NCBI GenBank assembly: GCA_905221605.1
Contig: CAJNDS010002380.1
Span: forward strand, 90,001 to 154,000
Source: Symbiodinium natans
Taxonomy: Eukaryota > Sar > Dinophyceae > Suessiales > Symbiodiniaceae
Length of the DNA: 64,000 bases
Reading direction: 5' to 3'
This document shows positions 7,767 to 18,185 of this stretch, one piece after another (within the stretch, counting starts at the first letter, position 1; every line of letters begins with the position of its first letter). Position numbers and translations under genes: made by a program. The notes beneath the pieces are model-generated. The model was given only the letters and a program-made list of their open reading frames with translations. It was not told the DNA's origin and ran no database searches.

Positions 7767-9577
7767 TGCAGCTCAGCCGTTTGGTCTGCAGTCAAGCGAT
7801 CTGTGTGATTGGTGGTGTAGGCAACAAGTATGTCACGTGTCGCCCCATGCCTGGGCATTGCACAGTGCTTCTGGTGGGGGTTAAACAGGATCCGGTTGGA
7901 CTCGAACTTCAGCTCACAGCCCATCAAGTCAGGCACGTTCGGATCTGGGCAGGGCACGTCCCCAAGCTCATTGTGTATCCAAATTCCACCCTCGAAAGAT
8001 GAAAGTTTTAAAACACAGTTAGGGAAACCTTGGGCATTGTTTTTGTCAACATGAACCCCTCCTTGAAGGTTTCGTCCAAGCATGATGGCTGAGAACGGAT
8101 GCCCTGGTGCATGCTGTTTTACGAACTGACACAGCATAGTACTGACAGCCGGGTTGAGCCGCAGGTTAGTCCTAACCCCGGTAGCCCCTCCCTGTGCATA
8201 GGCCCCTGTGGACCACGAAAACTCATCATCCAGGCCAGCACCTCTGGCCAAGCGATCCGACTTCAAGAGCTGGAACAGCTGAGTTACATCATCAGCCAAG
8301 ATAGTTTTCTGTTGAAGGCACACAGAGGCGAACTGCTCGACGGGGCAGTTCGGGTTTCCCTGATTCCTACTGCTTGGCTGGGATGAAGGTCCAGAACGCG
8401 GCGTCTCTCCACCCCCAAGTGCAACACGACGCAATATACGAGAACCCATGGGCAGCTCTGGCAAAGGCGGGTCACACGCGGCTGAGGGCGGAACAGGCAC
8501 GGCCACGGGCAGCTTGGCTGAAGCAGGCAAGAGGTCATGGTCAGATGTCACAACGACCACATCACGGAACTCAGCGACCATAGGAGCAACCTTCTTGCCA
8601 CGGGGCTGGGAGCCGAGACTGACCTGGGCCGCTCTATGTTGCTGCCGAACCTCATCTGACAGGGAACGAGCAGGCAGCTGGAACCCACGCCGGCAGAGCT
8701 CCTCAAGCAGGAGTGCGGCGACCGCCTTGCACAACCCAAGCGGGTAAGCGGTCTCCTCACTAGTAGCATAGCGGAACTTAGACACACGACCCCAAGGCAG
8801 ATGCTTATGGGAGGCGGACTCGCCAGGGCATGTCAGGTTGAGTTGGTCGAAGGCTGGCACGTTGTGCACCCACAACGTATGCTTGGGGCAGCTGCCCCCG
8901 TAGCAACAATGGTCAAACACAGCTTCCCGCAAGGACAGACCGGAGGTGCCCTGACGCCACGCAGTGGTCTGCCACATGAAAGAATTCAGGGGATTCTCGC
9001 AGCTGACAAGCTTGCCGGCAAGAACCGCCCGTTTCAGGGCTGCAGCGGACACGCCATAGAGGCGGTTGGCCGCAGCCACACGTTGAGCCAAACGGTCAGG
9101 AAGCCCGGGTAGGCCATCAGGAAAGGTATCATCCCGACACGGTTCGGGATCGTGATCGGTCTCTTGGATCAGGCGAGCACGGGAGCTCGTGCCACACGGT
9201 GGTGCAAAATGCACATAAAGACAAAAAGGGTTGTCGATCATATCATGCAAAAGCTGTACATCAAAATCACGAGTGAGATCAAGTTTGACCATGGGACAAG
9301 GGCAACGCCTGGGGATCCGATGATCGACGCCACAGGAATCTTGCAAGCCCACGGCACGAAGGGCCACAGTGAGACGAGCGCTGCCCGCAAACACTTCAAG
9401 AGCATGGAAAACAGTCAGCTGCTTGCTACCGCCAGGGTGAGCTGCACTTTCTGAAAGGGGAACATCAGGCCGGGCAGGCAACACCTCCACCGGCAACAAG
9501 CCAGCAGGCACAGCAGCCTCTTCCACAGGGGCCGCAGGCTGAGGGTGGGAACATGAAGTGATTGCGGGCTCCGCCAG
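7592..9577 (-). CDS. Retroelement ORF2: DNA-methylase-like plus 2OG-Fe(II) dioxygenase-like protein
   Basis: About 660 residues counted from the codon after TGA; numbering below starts at the GTG at 9526. Residues 42-60 read ALEVFAGSARLTVALRAVG, a SAM-binding motif I of the F-A-G-x-G type. APPCGTSSRAR (108-118) is a Pro-Cys catalytic loop (motif IV), and CENPLNSF (176-183) stands at motif VI. YPLGLCKAVAALLL near 270 resembles the C-terminal helix of C5 methylases. A linker follows. Residues about 400-600 form a second domain: HVD (492-494) gives the HxD metal pair, the distal His is H551 or H554, and R564 in TRDILVAYTT fits the 2OG-binding Arg. Functions of modifying and of oxidising DNA or RNA are inferred. 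The substrate is unknown. Confidence 0.75.
   Translation of the reverse strand: MAEPAITSCSHPQPAAPVEEAAVPAGLLPVEVLPARPDVPLSESAAHPGGSKQLTVFHALEVFAGSARLTVALRAVGLQDSCGVDHRIPRRCPCPMVKLDLTRDFDVQLLHDMIDNPFCLYVHFAPPCGTSSRARLIQETDHDPEPCRDDTFPDGLPGLPDRLAQRVAAANRLYGVSAAALKRAVLAGKLVSCENPLNSFMWQTTAWRQGTSGLSLREAVFDHCCYGGSCPKHTLWVHNVPAFDQLNLTCPGESASHKHLPWGRVSKFRYATSEETAYPLGLCKAVAALLLEELCRRGFQLPARSLSDEVRQQHRAAQVSLGSQPRGKKVAPMVAEFRDVVVVTSDHDLLPASAKLPVAVPVPPSAACDPPLPELPMGSRILRRVALGGGETPRSGPSSQPSSRNQGNPNCPVEQFASVCLQQKTILADDVTQLFQLLKSDRLARGAGLDDEFSWSTGAYAQGGATGVRTNLRLNPAVSTMLCQFVKQHAPGHPFSAIMLGRNLQGGVHVDKNNAQGFPNCVLKLSSFEGGIWIHNELGDVPCPDPNVPDLMGCELKFESNRILFNPHQKHCAMPRHGATRDILVAYTTNHTDRLTADQTAELQCVGFALPEQPGHQASSPAGPEEGSPPLGPIGLGRGLEYRGRAMNSSSKRLRLSTRVL
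7688..7694 (-). promoter_or_regulatory. Candidate -1 frameshift slippery heptamer C CCC CCA
   Basis: In the ORF2 frame the codons are TCC CCC CCA TTA. A -1 slip re-pairs the two Pro tRNAs on CCC CCC and enters the ORF3 frame (CTC CCC CCC ATT AGG). This fits the X XXY YYZ rule with X=Y=C. It lies in the 175-nt overlap of ORF2 and ORF3, about 70 nt after the first ATG of ORF3. No downstream pseudoknot was worked out. ORF3 might instead start independently at the ATG at 7766. Confidence 0.5.
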
Positions 9578-9580
9578 TCA
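9572..9580 (-). promoter_or_regulatory. Candidate stop-codon readthrough site (TGA CTG G)
   Basis: The single TGA between ORF1 and ORF2 is followed on the minus strand by CTGGCG. UGA followed by CU is a leaky context in several viral and cellular readthrough genes. ORF2 has no ATG near its beginning; the first in-frame candidate initiator around 9526 is GTG. The ORF2 frame is open from the codon right after the TGA. A suppressed stop, as in some retroviruses, is the simplest reading. It could instead be a recent nonsense mutation. Confidence 0.5.
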
Positions 9581-10828
9581 AGCGGGTTTCTTAGGGCACA
9601 CATGTGCCCCATGCATACCTCCACACCGCATGCAAACGTGCAAGCCCTTGCTGCAAGTTTGTCCAGCTTTGGCGCCGGGACAGCCTGCGGCCATGTTAAA
9701 ACCCCAACAGCGCCGCTTCCCGGTTCGTGTCCATGATGAGAGGCCTCGCAGTTCAGAAGGCAGGTTGGCGGGCTCAGTAGGGGTTTGCTTTTCCTTCCCT
9801 TTACCTTTGCCTTTGGGCTTCCGGGGTCTCTTGGCTGGGGGCCCCTCAGGGGGGTCAGGAACGCCCGGCGGGGCGGGCGCAGGATGCTTGCCCGAAGAGT
9901 CAGGAAGCGGCAAAAGGTGAAAGACTACGCGCGGGTCCTTCTGCAAATCAGCCCAGAGGCTATCCAACGGCAATTCACCGGTAGCCTTGCGACGCACCCC
10001 GGCTGGGGTTAACTCGGACAAACGGACCCAGGCAGCTCTATCAGCGTGAAGGAGTTGCTGAACAGTGGGGCTGCGGTATCCCGCCAGGACAGGCTGCTGT
10101 AGGTGGTTCATAAGAAAAGAGTTCCACTCTTGCACGCGAGCATACGTGCTAAGGCCAACAAGGTCCATGGCCAACGCGCGACGATGCAGGGCCTGGAACA
10201 GATCAAGGGCATGCGTCACGTCGCAATGCTGCTCTGCAGCGCGGTCCTTGATAAGGAGCACGGAAGAGGAAGAGCCCGGGGCCGCGACATCAAGTTCCTT
10301 GCGGGGCTTATCCATACGCAGTTCCGCCTGCCGGCAGGTAAACTTCGAAGGCTGAAGATACGAGACACAGTTGTCAGAAATCAGCTTCAGGCAAAGGTCA
10401 TAGCTTGCATGCGAGCACTCGTTGACACCAGACAAGTCAACACCTGCAAGGCGGGCAGCTTGTTTCTGCAGGCGATCACGCCGTTCGGCTGGAGGCAATT
10501 CTTTTGGCTGCTCTTCTTTATTCTCAACTAGGCACTTGGTCTCATTGACGACCAAAGTTTGTGCTTCGAAGACTAACCTGCGTACCGCGGCGACGGTACC
10601 AAGAGAGGGCTCGGCACCTCCTGCACCCCCGGGGACAGCTACTGGAGCAACTAAGGCCTTGAGTTTCTCGTCACTGGGGGACTCCCCGGGATGACCAGGG
10701 GCAAACGCCAGTTTGGCCAGAGTGTCGACGCCCTGGTCAAGCAGCCGTTGCAATGCATCATCTGGCAACCCCACCTTAGCGGCACGCTCTTTCAAAACTG
10801 CAGTAGATTCAGTCAACAAGGCGGACAT
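9578..10828 (-). CDS. Retroelement ORF1: gag-like protein with C-terminal zinc knuckles
   Basis: The start is the ATG at 10828 (MSALLTEST); the frame is open further upstream to 10939 but that part lacks protein character. About 416 residues. The N-terminal two thirds is helical and unrecognised, as is usual for gag. A basic linker (KPKGKGKGKEK) precedes a Cys/His tail: CWGFNMAAGC, a further Cys and a GLH about 9-14 residues on (CCCH-like), then CMRCGGMHGAHVC (a near-CCHC knuckle). Such tails bind nucleic acid in gag proteins. The ORF ends at TGA 9578-9580, and the same frame continues directly into ORF2, suggesting gag-pol readthrough. No other family fits. Confidence 0.8.
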   Translation of the reverse strand: MSALLTESTAVLKERAAKVGLPDDALQRLLDQGVDTLAKLAFAPGHPGESPSDEKLKALVAPVAVPGGAGGAEPSLGTVAAVRRLVFEAQTLVVNETKCLVENKEEQPKELPPAERRDRLQKQAARLAGVDLSGVNECSHASYDLCLKLISDNCVSYLQPSKFTCRQAELRMDKPRKELDVAAPGSSSSVLLIKDRAAEQHCDVTHALDLFQALHRRALAMDLVGLSTYARVQEWNSFLMNHLQQPVLAGYRSPTVQQLLHADRAAWVRLSELTPAGVRRKATGELPLDSLWADLQKDPRVVFHLLPLPDSSGKHPAPAPPGVPDPPEGPPAKRPRKPKGKGKGKEKQTPTEPANLPSELRGLSSWTRTGKRRCWGFNMAAGCPGAKAGQTCSKGLHVCMRCGGMHGAHVCPKKPA

Positions 10829-10939
10829 GGCGCACAGGATCTTAGGGTAAGCGAAAACTGGACCTAACAACACCTGCACAGAGGTGCTATGGCAAACTGT
10901 GTAGACTGTGGCCAAAGAAGCTGTAAAGGTCCTAAGCAC

Positions 10940-11319
10940 CTGCTATTAGAGCTTCCGAAAACGAGGTCAGTAATTGCAAACACGATTTGCAAAACATGAT
11001 GTCAAATCATCTCGTAGAATGCACCTTCTACAAACTCTGCAGCCGTGATCGAACCACGAGCTACAATCCTTGAAGACTGAGCGCAGCAGGCTGACACATC
11101 GTATTGTCGAGTTGCAGTTTGCTACAGAGAGCCAACTGAAGACAACAAGCATGTGAGCAGTGGCTGCTGAAACAGTCAAGCTTCATCCCTTCAGGAAAGA
11201 CAGCAGCTGGAACTCCGTGGTACCCAGATATACTGCCGGTGCCACGACCGGCAGTAAGGATGTTGCCGCGAACATCCGCAAATGCTTCCACGAGCCGCAC
11301 GCAAGCTTTTCACAGCGCC
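10940..11319. other. Spacer between the 232-codon ORF and retroelement ORF1
   Basis: No open frame or repeat of note. It could hold the element's leader or a terminal repeat, but no second copy was found near 5.3-5.7 kb. Confidence 0.3.
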
Positions 11320-12018
11320 TTACCTCTCGAGGCGCCTGTCCAGGTGATGCAAAAGCGAGCCAGTGTCTCGGATGGGCTTAGCCATCGTACACTGCTTGCA
11401 CTTCCAATGCTTGCTGTGCACTCTTCCAGAGAAGGGAACAAAACCTTTTGCCGGCCGACCGCAAAGCATCTTGCTGTCGGGTGTCGCACCTCGGGCCCTG
11501 GCGTGGATTGATTTGGTCTTAGGGTTCTGGAAGAGATCCAGGTCTACCCCTATGGTTGCACGCGGGGCCTGCACCTCGAAGCCTCGGAGGAAGCCATCAT
11601 AATCAACCGGCTCGTCGGATGAGCCCGAGGATTCACTGTCGCTAGAAGACTCCAAGGAACCTGACTCACATACACGATCTGGGCTCACGCCACCGAAGAC
11701 TGCATCTTCCTCGGCCTCCCTGGCAACCTCAGTCTCACCTTCCTGGAAACCGGGAGCGCGATCCAAACTTAACGCTGAAGCCCCCCCTTCAGAAGGTGCT
11801 GCCTCGTCGGGCGCCGTGTCATTTGCAGGGCCAGCAACACTGAAGGACGGTGCAAAGGCCGGCTGGAAAGGGGGGCGAGAAGCAAAACCACTCGGGAACT
11901 CATCAGGCGACTCAGCGTGCTCCCTGATCATGCCACTGCGGGTCAAGTCTGGAAGGAAGACCCCCACTCTGATCGATTTCAAGCATGCACACAAGTCTCT
12001 CAACGGTCCCGCCTGCAC
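11320..12018 (-). CDS. Acidic/Ser-rich protein with C-terminal Cys motif, unassigned
   Basis: About 232 codons. The middle is very acidic and serine-rich (SLESSSDSESSGSSDEPVD). The C-terminus is basic and conserved-looking: NPKTKSIHARARG, then MLCGRPAKGF, then HWKCKQC (a CxxC pair). This resembles short Cys-containing tails that I associate with ORFs of dinoflagellate mobile elements; that is recollection, not a search. It lies upstream of and on the same strand as the retroelement and may be its first ORF or the tail of an older element. An N-terminal part may be missing. Confidence 0.45.
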   Translation of the reverse strand: MQAGPLRDLCACLKSIRVGVFLPDLTRSGMIREHAESPDEFPSGFASRPPFQPAFAPSFSVAGPANDTAPDEAAPSEGGASALSLDRAPGFQEGETEVAREAEEDAVFGGVSPDRVCESGSLESSSDSESSGSSDEPVDYDGFLRGFEVQAPRATIGVDLDLFQNPKTKSIHARARGATPDSKMLCGRPAKGFVPFSGRVHSKHWKCKQCTMAKPIRDTGSLLHHLDRRLER

Positions 12019-13265
12019 ATCGCGACCATAATTTTTCTGCGCACCTTACTCGAACCGAGGTGCTGCAGATATCACATGTTGTTTCACAAAACATGACATC
12101 TGCATTCAAGAAAATGGGCACGTGCTGCACTTGCCATTTTAAATGTCATGATGCGTGCATGTGTGTGCATCACAAATGGACACGTCCCGTTTTAAAACAA
12201 AACACCGCAAATGCAACCAGAAATTTTTCCCAAGAAAAATTTCGTGATACAGCCACAGAAATAATGCCTTGTCCATCGCGATGGAAGGCCGTCTTGGTTT
12301 AATTTTATTCTTTAAGAGAGAGAAGGGATTTATTCTAAATTCCACCCACTGTGTGCATCTTCCAGGACCGTTCAGATGCGTGCTGCGACGGTGGAGATGC
12401 AAACGCACCTCTTGCAGATGGTCAAGGCAGCGGACTTAATTTCGTTCTCAGATGTGATGTGCCGCAGTAGTGACATAGTATGTGACACCTGTGCGTTTCA
12501 CGGTCATGGTAACGGGCTGGTGCGGCGCCCTCAAGAGATTCCCGCCTCTCCTGCGTGCTAAAAGGCCAAGTGGGAGGATGTACGTGCAGCACACCTGGAT
12601 GCGTCTCTTTGCCGAGCTCTTCCCGAGGGATGGTTTTTTGGAAAACTTGCGCAGACACTGCCGGGTGTCGTGACAGCTGCTCTCCGGCTGCATTTCTGCT
12701 TCTTGACAGATTGACATTATTCTCTGCTTTTTCTGCGCCTTCAGGACTTCCAACCATCCCCGTGTACCGAAGAAGCGCTCTTGGCTCATGTCAGCCGTGC
12801 TGTTGCACGTCTGGAAGGCTTCGTGCGTCCGCTCTCATATCTGCAAGAGCGGGTTTGTTCTGTCCGGCAGGACACCCAGAACCTCGCAATATTGAGGTTC
12901 GTCGTTTGCTCAAGTGACTCGAGTGTGCTCGCGTGTGTTTGCTGTTGTTTGCCTTCGAAACCTTTCCTTGTAGGACGTCGGCCCCTATGAGCGCACTGAA
13001 GGGCGGGTGCAAAAAGTCATCCCAGTTTCCAAAGGGGCCGCTTTCTTGGTCTTGATAGAGTTTCGTTTGGACAAAGATGGATCATAGACAGCTCCGAAGC
13101 CATTGTGCGTGGTGATCTGGCTTCTTTTTCGATTGGCTGGCGGCGGGATCGAGGCACGTGGGTACGCACGGCCGTCGCGATTTCAAAGCAGCCGGACATC
13201 TGAGCGCAGAGACTCTTGACTCCTGCCTGAGAAAAGCAGCAGTGTTTGCATTTGCAAACGTGCGG
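12019..13265. other. No gene recognised
   Basis: Only short overlapping frames on both strands. No repeat structure until the microsatellite at 13271. Confidence 0.4.
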
Positions 13266-13270
13266 TTTCT

Positions 13271-13700
<430 letters not shown>

Positions 13701-13734
13701 GTAGCATTCTTCGACAACCGAAGTCGGAGAGGTG

Positions 13735-14370
13735 GTGGCAGAGAGAGTTGTTCTAAATTCCACCCCCCCTCGTTTCTTGTTTTTCCTGTGGTTCATTCTT
13801 CTCGGAGTCGTAGGAGAAGTGGCGGTAGAGAGACTTGGTCGAATTTCCACCCCCTGGTATCTGTTTTTTTGTGTTTGGTTCTTCGAGAACCGAAGTCGGA
13901 GAAATGGTGGTAGAGAGAATGACTCTAAATTCCACCCCCTCGTTTCTTTTTTTGTGTTTCATTCTTCGAGAATTGGAGTCCTTGTTTTTGTTTTTTGTTT
14001 CTTGTGTTCATTCTGCGAGAATCAAGTCGGAGAAGTGGGGGTAGAGAGAATTATTCCAAATTCCACCCCCCTCGTTTCTTGTTTTTCCCCGTGTTTCCTC
14101 TAAATTCCACCCGCCCTCTTTTTGCTTAAGTGTTTCAGTCTTCGAGAATTGGAGTTATAGGACATGGCAGAGAAGTGACAATTATTCTAAATTTTACCCG
14201 TTTGTTTCTTGTTGTCATGGCAGAGAAGAGTTTTTGTAAATTTCACACCCTTGTTTCTGGTTGTCATGGCAAAGAGGTGAAAATTGTTCTAAATTTCACC
14301 CCCTTGGCAGAGAAGTGAAGAAAATCATTTTAAATTCAACTCCTTGTTTCTTGTTGTCGTAGCGGAGAAG
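13735..14370 (+). repeat. ~110-bp minisatellite with TCTAAATTCCACCCC core
   Basis: Units carry AGTCGGAGAAGTGG, then GAGAGAA, then TCTAAATTCCACCCC, then CTCGTTTCTTG and T runs, then TTCTTCGAGAA. Cores sit near 13750, 13925, 14055, 14100 and, more degenerate, at 14190-14330. The reverse complement of the same core occurs six or more times at 19.2-20.3 kb. Confidence 0.85.
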
Positions 14371-14564
14371 TTATATTTACCTTAAACCTAACCCTGAACC
14401 CCAAACCCTAAATAAACACAAAAGCCCCTTGAAGCTTTGTTGAAGCCTGAAGCCCCCCTTCAAGATTTTTTTGGGAGGCTTTTGCCGGGGGGGGGTCTGG
14501 GGGGGGGGCGCAGCCCCCCCCGCTTGCAAACATAGTATGTGAAAAGACCGCCTCTAAAGTGAGT

Positions 14565-14880
14565 GAATGCGGCGCGGGGCGTTGCAGATAAGCAGGGGGG
14601 TTGGGGGGACTGTGCTTGTGGGACAGGTAGGGGGACGAGTTTCGCAGATAAGCAGTGCGACAGGTTTTGCAGATAAGCAGGGGGGTCGAGGCGGCTGTGC
14701 TTGTATGAGAGGTTTCACAGGCGTTGCAGATAAGCAGCGGACTTGAGAGGACTGTGCTTGTGTGATACGTAGGGGGACGGGTTTCGCAGATAAGCAGTGC
14801 GACAGGTTTTGTAGATAAGCAGGGGGTTGAGGGGACTGCGCTTGTATGAGAAGTTTCACAGGCGTTGCAGATAAGCAGCA
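14565..14880 (-). repeat. Second copy of the ACAAGCACAG/CTGCTTATC array, inverted
   Basis: GCAGATAAGCAG and CTGTGCTTGT recur about every 50-70 bp, the reverse complement of the array at 3.8-5.3 kb. It is preceded by a G-rich/C-rich block (14480-14525). Confidence 0.9.
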
Positions 14881-15555
14881 CATTTAGCCGTGAAAAGTTG
14901 CCTGCAAAAAGCTTGCAGACGAACATGCCACTCGTGCAGGAGCGCCAGCAAGGCGACCCGGAAGGTGGTATAGGCCGCTTCCGCTGCCGGAAGCCAGTTC
15001 TACCAAAAGCAATAGGTTCCTACGACTCAAGTCAACGTATATATAACTGACTAGCAGCAAGCGCCCGCCTTGACCTCGACCTTGCTTGCCGAGCTGCCAA
15101 ATCCACGTCCAACAGGCACCAACGTCAGCAGGACATAAAGCCAAGGCCGCGACGTGAAGCTTCGGGCGGCACTCCTCCCATAACCCGACCGTTGCTTCGC
15201 ACAGAGGCGGCAGGTTGCTGGGCACGTTGCCAGCCACTTCGACCGCCACGCCTGGCCACTGTTCAAGCAGGCACATCCTAAGAACGAATGAGAACGCCTT
15301 GTCTTGGAGACGCGTGTCCCAGCCATGAAGCTACGTTAGCAACAAGCAAAGAAACCAGAAAGCACGCAACTGAAAGCTGCAGGCAACAACCCATGCTCAT
15401 TGCGCACGGGGCGCAACTGGCCTCAATGCTGCTGCTAGGCACACACAGGCAGACCACGTGGCAACGGCACACAGCTTTCAGCTACACCAGGTGCCGGCAA
15501 GGACTTTGTCGTGTCCGACGGAGCGAGACATCCAGCGCCAATGTGCTGAGCGCGG
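14881..15555. other. No gene recognised, 3' side of the transposase
   Basis: Short frames only. This may include the 3' untranslated region and terminus of the MULE element read leftwards from 15556. Confidence 0.35.
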
Positions 15556-16832
15556 TCACTTCAACTCACGATACACTTTCCGTGGCTTCCGAACCTTTTT
15601 CGGAGCTGGTTTGGGCTGAGCTTTGCCCATGGCCTGCCTCGCGCGGGCGCCGGGAGGGCGGCCACGAGGCTTGCTGATACGCACATTCTCCAAGCCGAGA
15701 TCGGCCTTACGGTGCGAGAACGTCAGCCCACGACAAAGCAGGATGTGCTCGCAGCCGCCCCACAGAGCATAAGGCAAACACGTGCAAGATAGCCGCGCAG
15801 GCTCAACGGTCACGTAAGCGATATTGTCAAAGAGCTTCTTGCACGGACCATAATATTGAAACTCCCACTCCGAAGCTGCCCCTGCACAGCGCAGGACACC
15901 AGCCTCTTGCAAAAAATGCTTCACCTGGTGAGGCGAGCAGACTAGAAGCTGCACACCAAGCTGCGCCATGTCCTCAGCGAGTATGGGAGCATAACAAGAC
16001 ATACGAACTGCGACAACGGACAGAGATGGAAGGAAAGGCTAAGCTCAGAGTGGCTACGAAACAGCTCCGTCGCGGCGGAACGGTGAACGGCACTGAGAGT
16101 CTGCACACCGTGCAGATGTGTGGGATCAACATCCACGCTTTGCAAGTGCAGCGCAGTGTCGGAGTTCCAATCAAAGGAGTCTAACCAATGGTCAGCATAC
16201 AGGTTTTGCATTACTCCAAGGACTTCACCCAACGGTGCACGCCCACCCACGGACTCGAGTTTCGACTGCCATGCACTGTGAATGGCTTCTGCAGGGTTAC
16301 TGCCGCAGCCAGTGCCCGAAACAATGCCCCGACATCCGACCCACCAACCTGCAAACCGATGATCTGGCAAGTATTCGTGCTCGTGGCGCAAGAGAGCCTG
16401 TGGCACTGCAGCGGTGTACGTGTTGTCCAAGTACGCAGCCACAGTGCATTCGCCCATGGATGTGAGGCGGGCTAGCAGTCCTCGCCAGCAGGCGTCAAAG
16501 ATGGAGGCGCGAGGTAGAAGCCGCAGGGATCCTAAAACGGCTTGCAGCCACCCAAGATGAGCCTTCTGAAATCTGCCTGCTACCAACGCAGTGTGCGACA
16601 AACGACTGTCGAGCTCAAGGTGCTTCTGCCTAAAGTGATAATAGTCATCACACGGGCGACTGCAAGGGAAACAGGCTTTACGCGCAGACTCCAAGCCTGG
16701 CGCAAAATCTTTGTGGACTTGCACCACATGGTCCCGCAGTGGCACGCAATGCGTTGCATGCGTATCCCACACAGTACACAGAAGGTTGCAGAAGGATGAG
16801 ATGACTTCATGCGACTCGGAGCCCACAATGGC
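15556..16832 (-). CDS. MULE-type transposase, catalytic region plus SWIM zinc finger, with a 50-nt intron
   Basis: Two minus-strand frames join across an intron at 16008-16057: donor TTTC|GTAGCC, a C/T-rich tract, acceptor GTCGCAG|TTCG. Joining gives ATELF followed by LRMSCYAPILAED in frame. The first exon begins after CCTCTCCTGCAG at 16832 (AIVGSESHEV). Catalytic features of Mutator-like transposases: VHKDFAPGLESARK with Asp, a C-x-H/YHF strand (CDDYYHFRQKH), and Glu in SNPAEAIHSAW. The second exon has a SWIM finger, CTCLPYALWGGCEHILLC (CxC then C-E-H), typical of MULE and FAR1-like proteins. The tail is basic (PKKVRKPRK). It would bind element ends and cut DNA in the nucleus. N-terminal exons are uncertain. 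Confidence 0.75.
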
Positions 16833-17616
16833 CTGCAGGAGAGGAAAGGGTCGTTCTTCTCAAACGCTGAAGCTGCAACAGCACGCTTGCTGAACGATTG
16901 CTCACTGAACGATTCTGGGAACAGCGGCAGCAACAATCACAAACATTCACAGGACCGTACGGACCGCGCTTAGACTGTAAACTAGATGCACCCCAGTTCC
17001 CAGAAGAGAAAGACCTCCAAGTTTTCGGAAGCACAGACACGTGCCGGATCAATGCCAAAGTCAACGCGTGAACGAAGTCGCGCTGTGCCAGGACCTGCGT
17101 CACATGAGACTTCTTGGCGCCGTTGAACCCAAGACGAAGCTCAAGCGCGCGCCTCATGCTGCAGCCGCAGGAGGCCCTCGAGGGGCACCGGGCCCAACAG
17201 CGGCTCGCGAAGAGACAACTGCACGCACCGCGGACACGGATGGAGGGAAAGAACCCGCACAAGTGGCGAGGTCGGTGCGCCCATAGAGGGGAAGAGAAAT
17301 TCGGCCTTGGTTGGTGCGCTAGAAAAACGCAGCTGCACAAATGGAGCAAGGAACGTAAGGCAAATACAGGCATGAAGCAATGCGGCGAACCAGTTCGCCA
17401 TGCTGCCCACCACGAAAAGAGGGCAGGACAACAAGGTGTCGAAGAGCGTGTACAGCCTCCTGGGAGCGCACCAGCGCGCCTCGCAAACGCAAGACCTGAA
17501 TTTGCAAATCGCTCGCGAGATGGTGGGCATGTCGAAGAGCTCGCTGACCTGGCAGCACAGTCAAAACGAAGAATGCTAGCGTGAGGCAGCATGTCTAGAC
17601 TGTCTGGACACCACAA
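16833..17616 (-). CDS. Possible 5' exon(s) of the MULE transposase
   Basis: An open frame upstream of the catalytic exon contains GAKKSHVTQVLAQRDFVHAL. A possible intron runs from 16950 (CCT|GTGAAT) to 16833 (TGCAG), about 118 nt, and keeps phase 0. The more upstream codons are Cys/Ser/Arg-rich and may be non-coding; other frames (for example HPCPRCVQLSLREPLLGP) are equally plausible there. The true start is not determined. Confidence 0.35.
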
Positions 17617-17944
17617 CCTTCGAGATACGAGACGCGTCGTTGCGTGTGCGACATTTGCTCAACGTCCAGGACAGAGAGCAACATCCTGACCAAAGGGGCA
17701 GCATCAGCCCACAAAACAGAACACCAACCGAAATTGAACTCTTCAAGCACCGCAGACACTCCTCCGCCTGCGCCGATGATTCGACGATGACTTCCAAACC
17801 AGGAAACTCACTAGGTCACTATTCACTCTCAGATTCGGACCAGAAATACAAAAAACGGCAGCGGCATCCATGCGGGTTTTTTTGAGCGCCAGACAAGGTG
17901 CGATTGCGCAAACATGACCACGAGAACAATCATGGGCTTACGAA

Positions 17945-18140
17945 CCTATACCAAGGTATAAGCCCCCCCTTAAGCCCCCCCTTTTTGCCCCCCCCCCCTT
18001 TTTGCCCCCCTTAAGCCCCCTCAGCCCCCCCCTAACGCCCCCCTTAAAGCCCCCCCTGGCCCCCTTAAAGCCCCCTTTAAGCCCCCCCCCAAGCCCCCCC
18101 CCCCCTTGTTGCCCCCTTACGCCCCCCAGAGAGGGCTTAC
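17945..18140. repeat. C-rich low-complexity tract (TTAAGCCCCCC)n
   Basis: Runs of 6-10 C separated by TTAAG or TTTTTG. The same style recurs at 19550-19780. Confidence 0.85.
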
Positions 18141-18185
18141 GGCTTCAAGGAGGCTTCGAGGGGGGTTCAAGGGGGGCTTGAAGGG

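Larger units (their letters stand above)
5585..10940 (-). mobile_element. DIRS-like retroelement carrying methylase and dioxygenase domains
   Basis: Three minus-strand ORFs are read in the order ORF1 (zinc-finger gag-like), ORF2 (DNA-methylase-like plus 2OG-Fe(II) dioxygenase-like) and ORF3 (RT plus RNase H). ORF1 and ORF2 share a frame and are separated only by one TGA. ORF2 and ORF3 overlap by 175 nt in the -1 frame, with a C-run slippery site in the overlap. All three are open over full length, so the element is young or under constraint. I see no integrase and no tyrosine recombinase, which DIRS elements normally have. Methylase domains are known in DIRS retroelements, but the dioxygenase is unexpected. 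Ends are not defined. Confidence 0.85.

Noticed and set aside
9305-9526. GTG start for ORF2 at 9526
   Set aside because: GTG starts are not expected in a nuclear eukaryotic gene and the frame is open back to the ORF1 stop, favouring readthrough.
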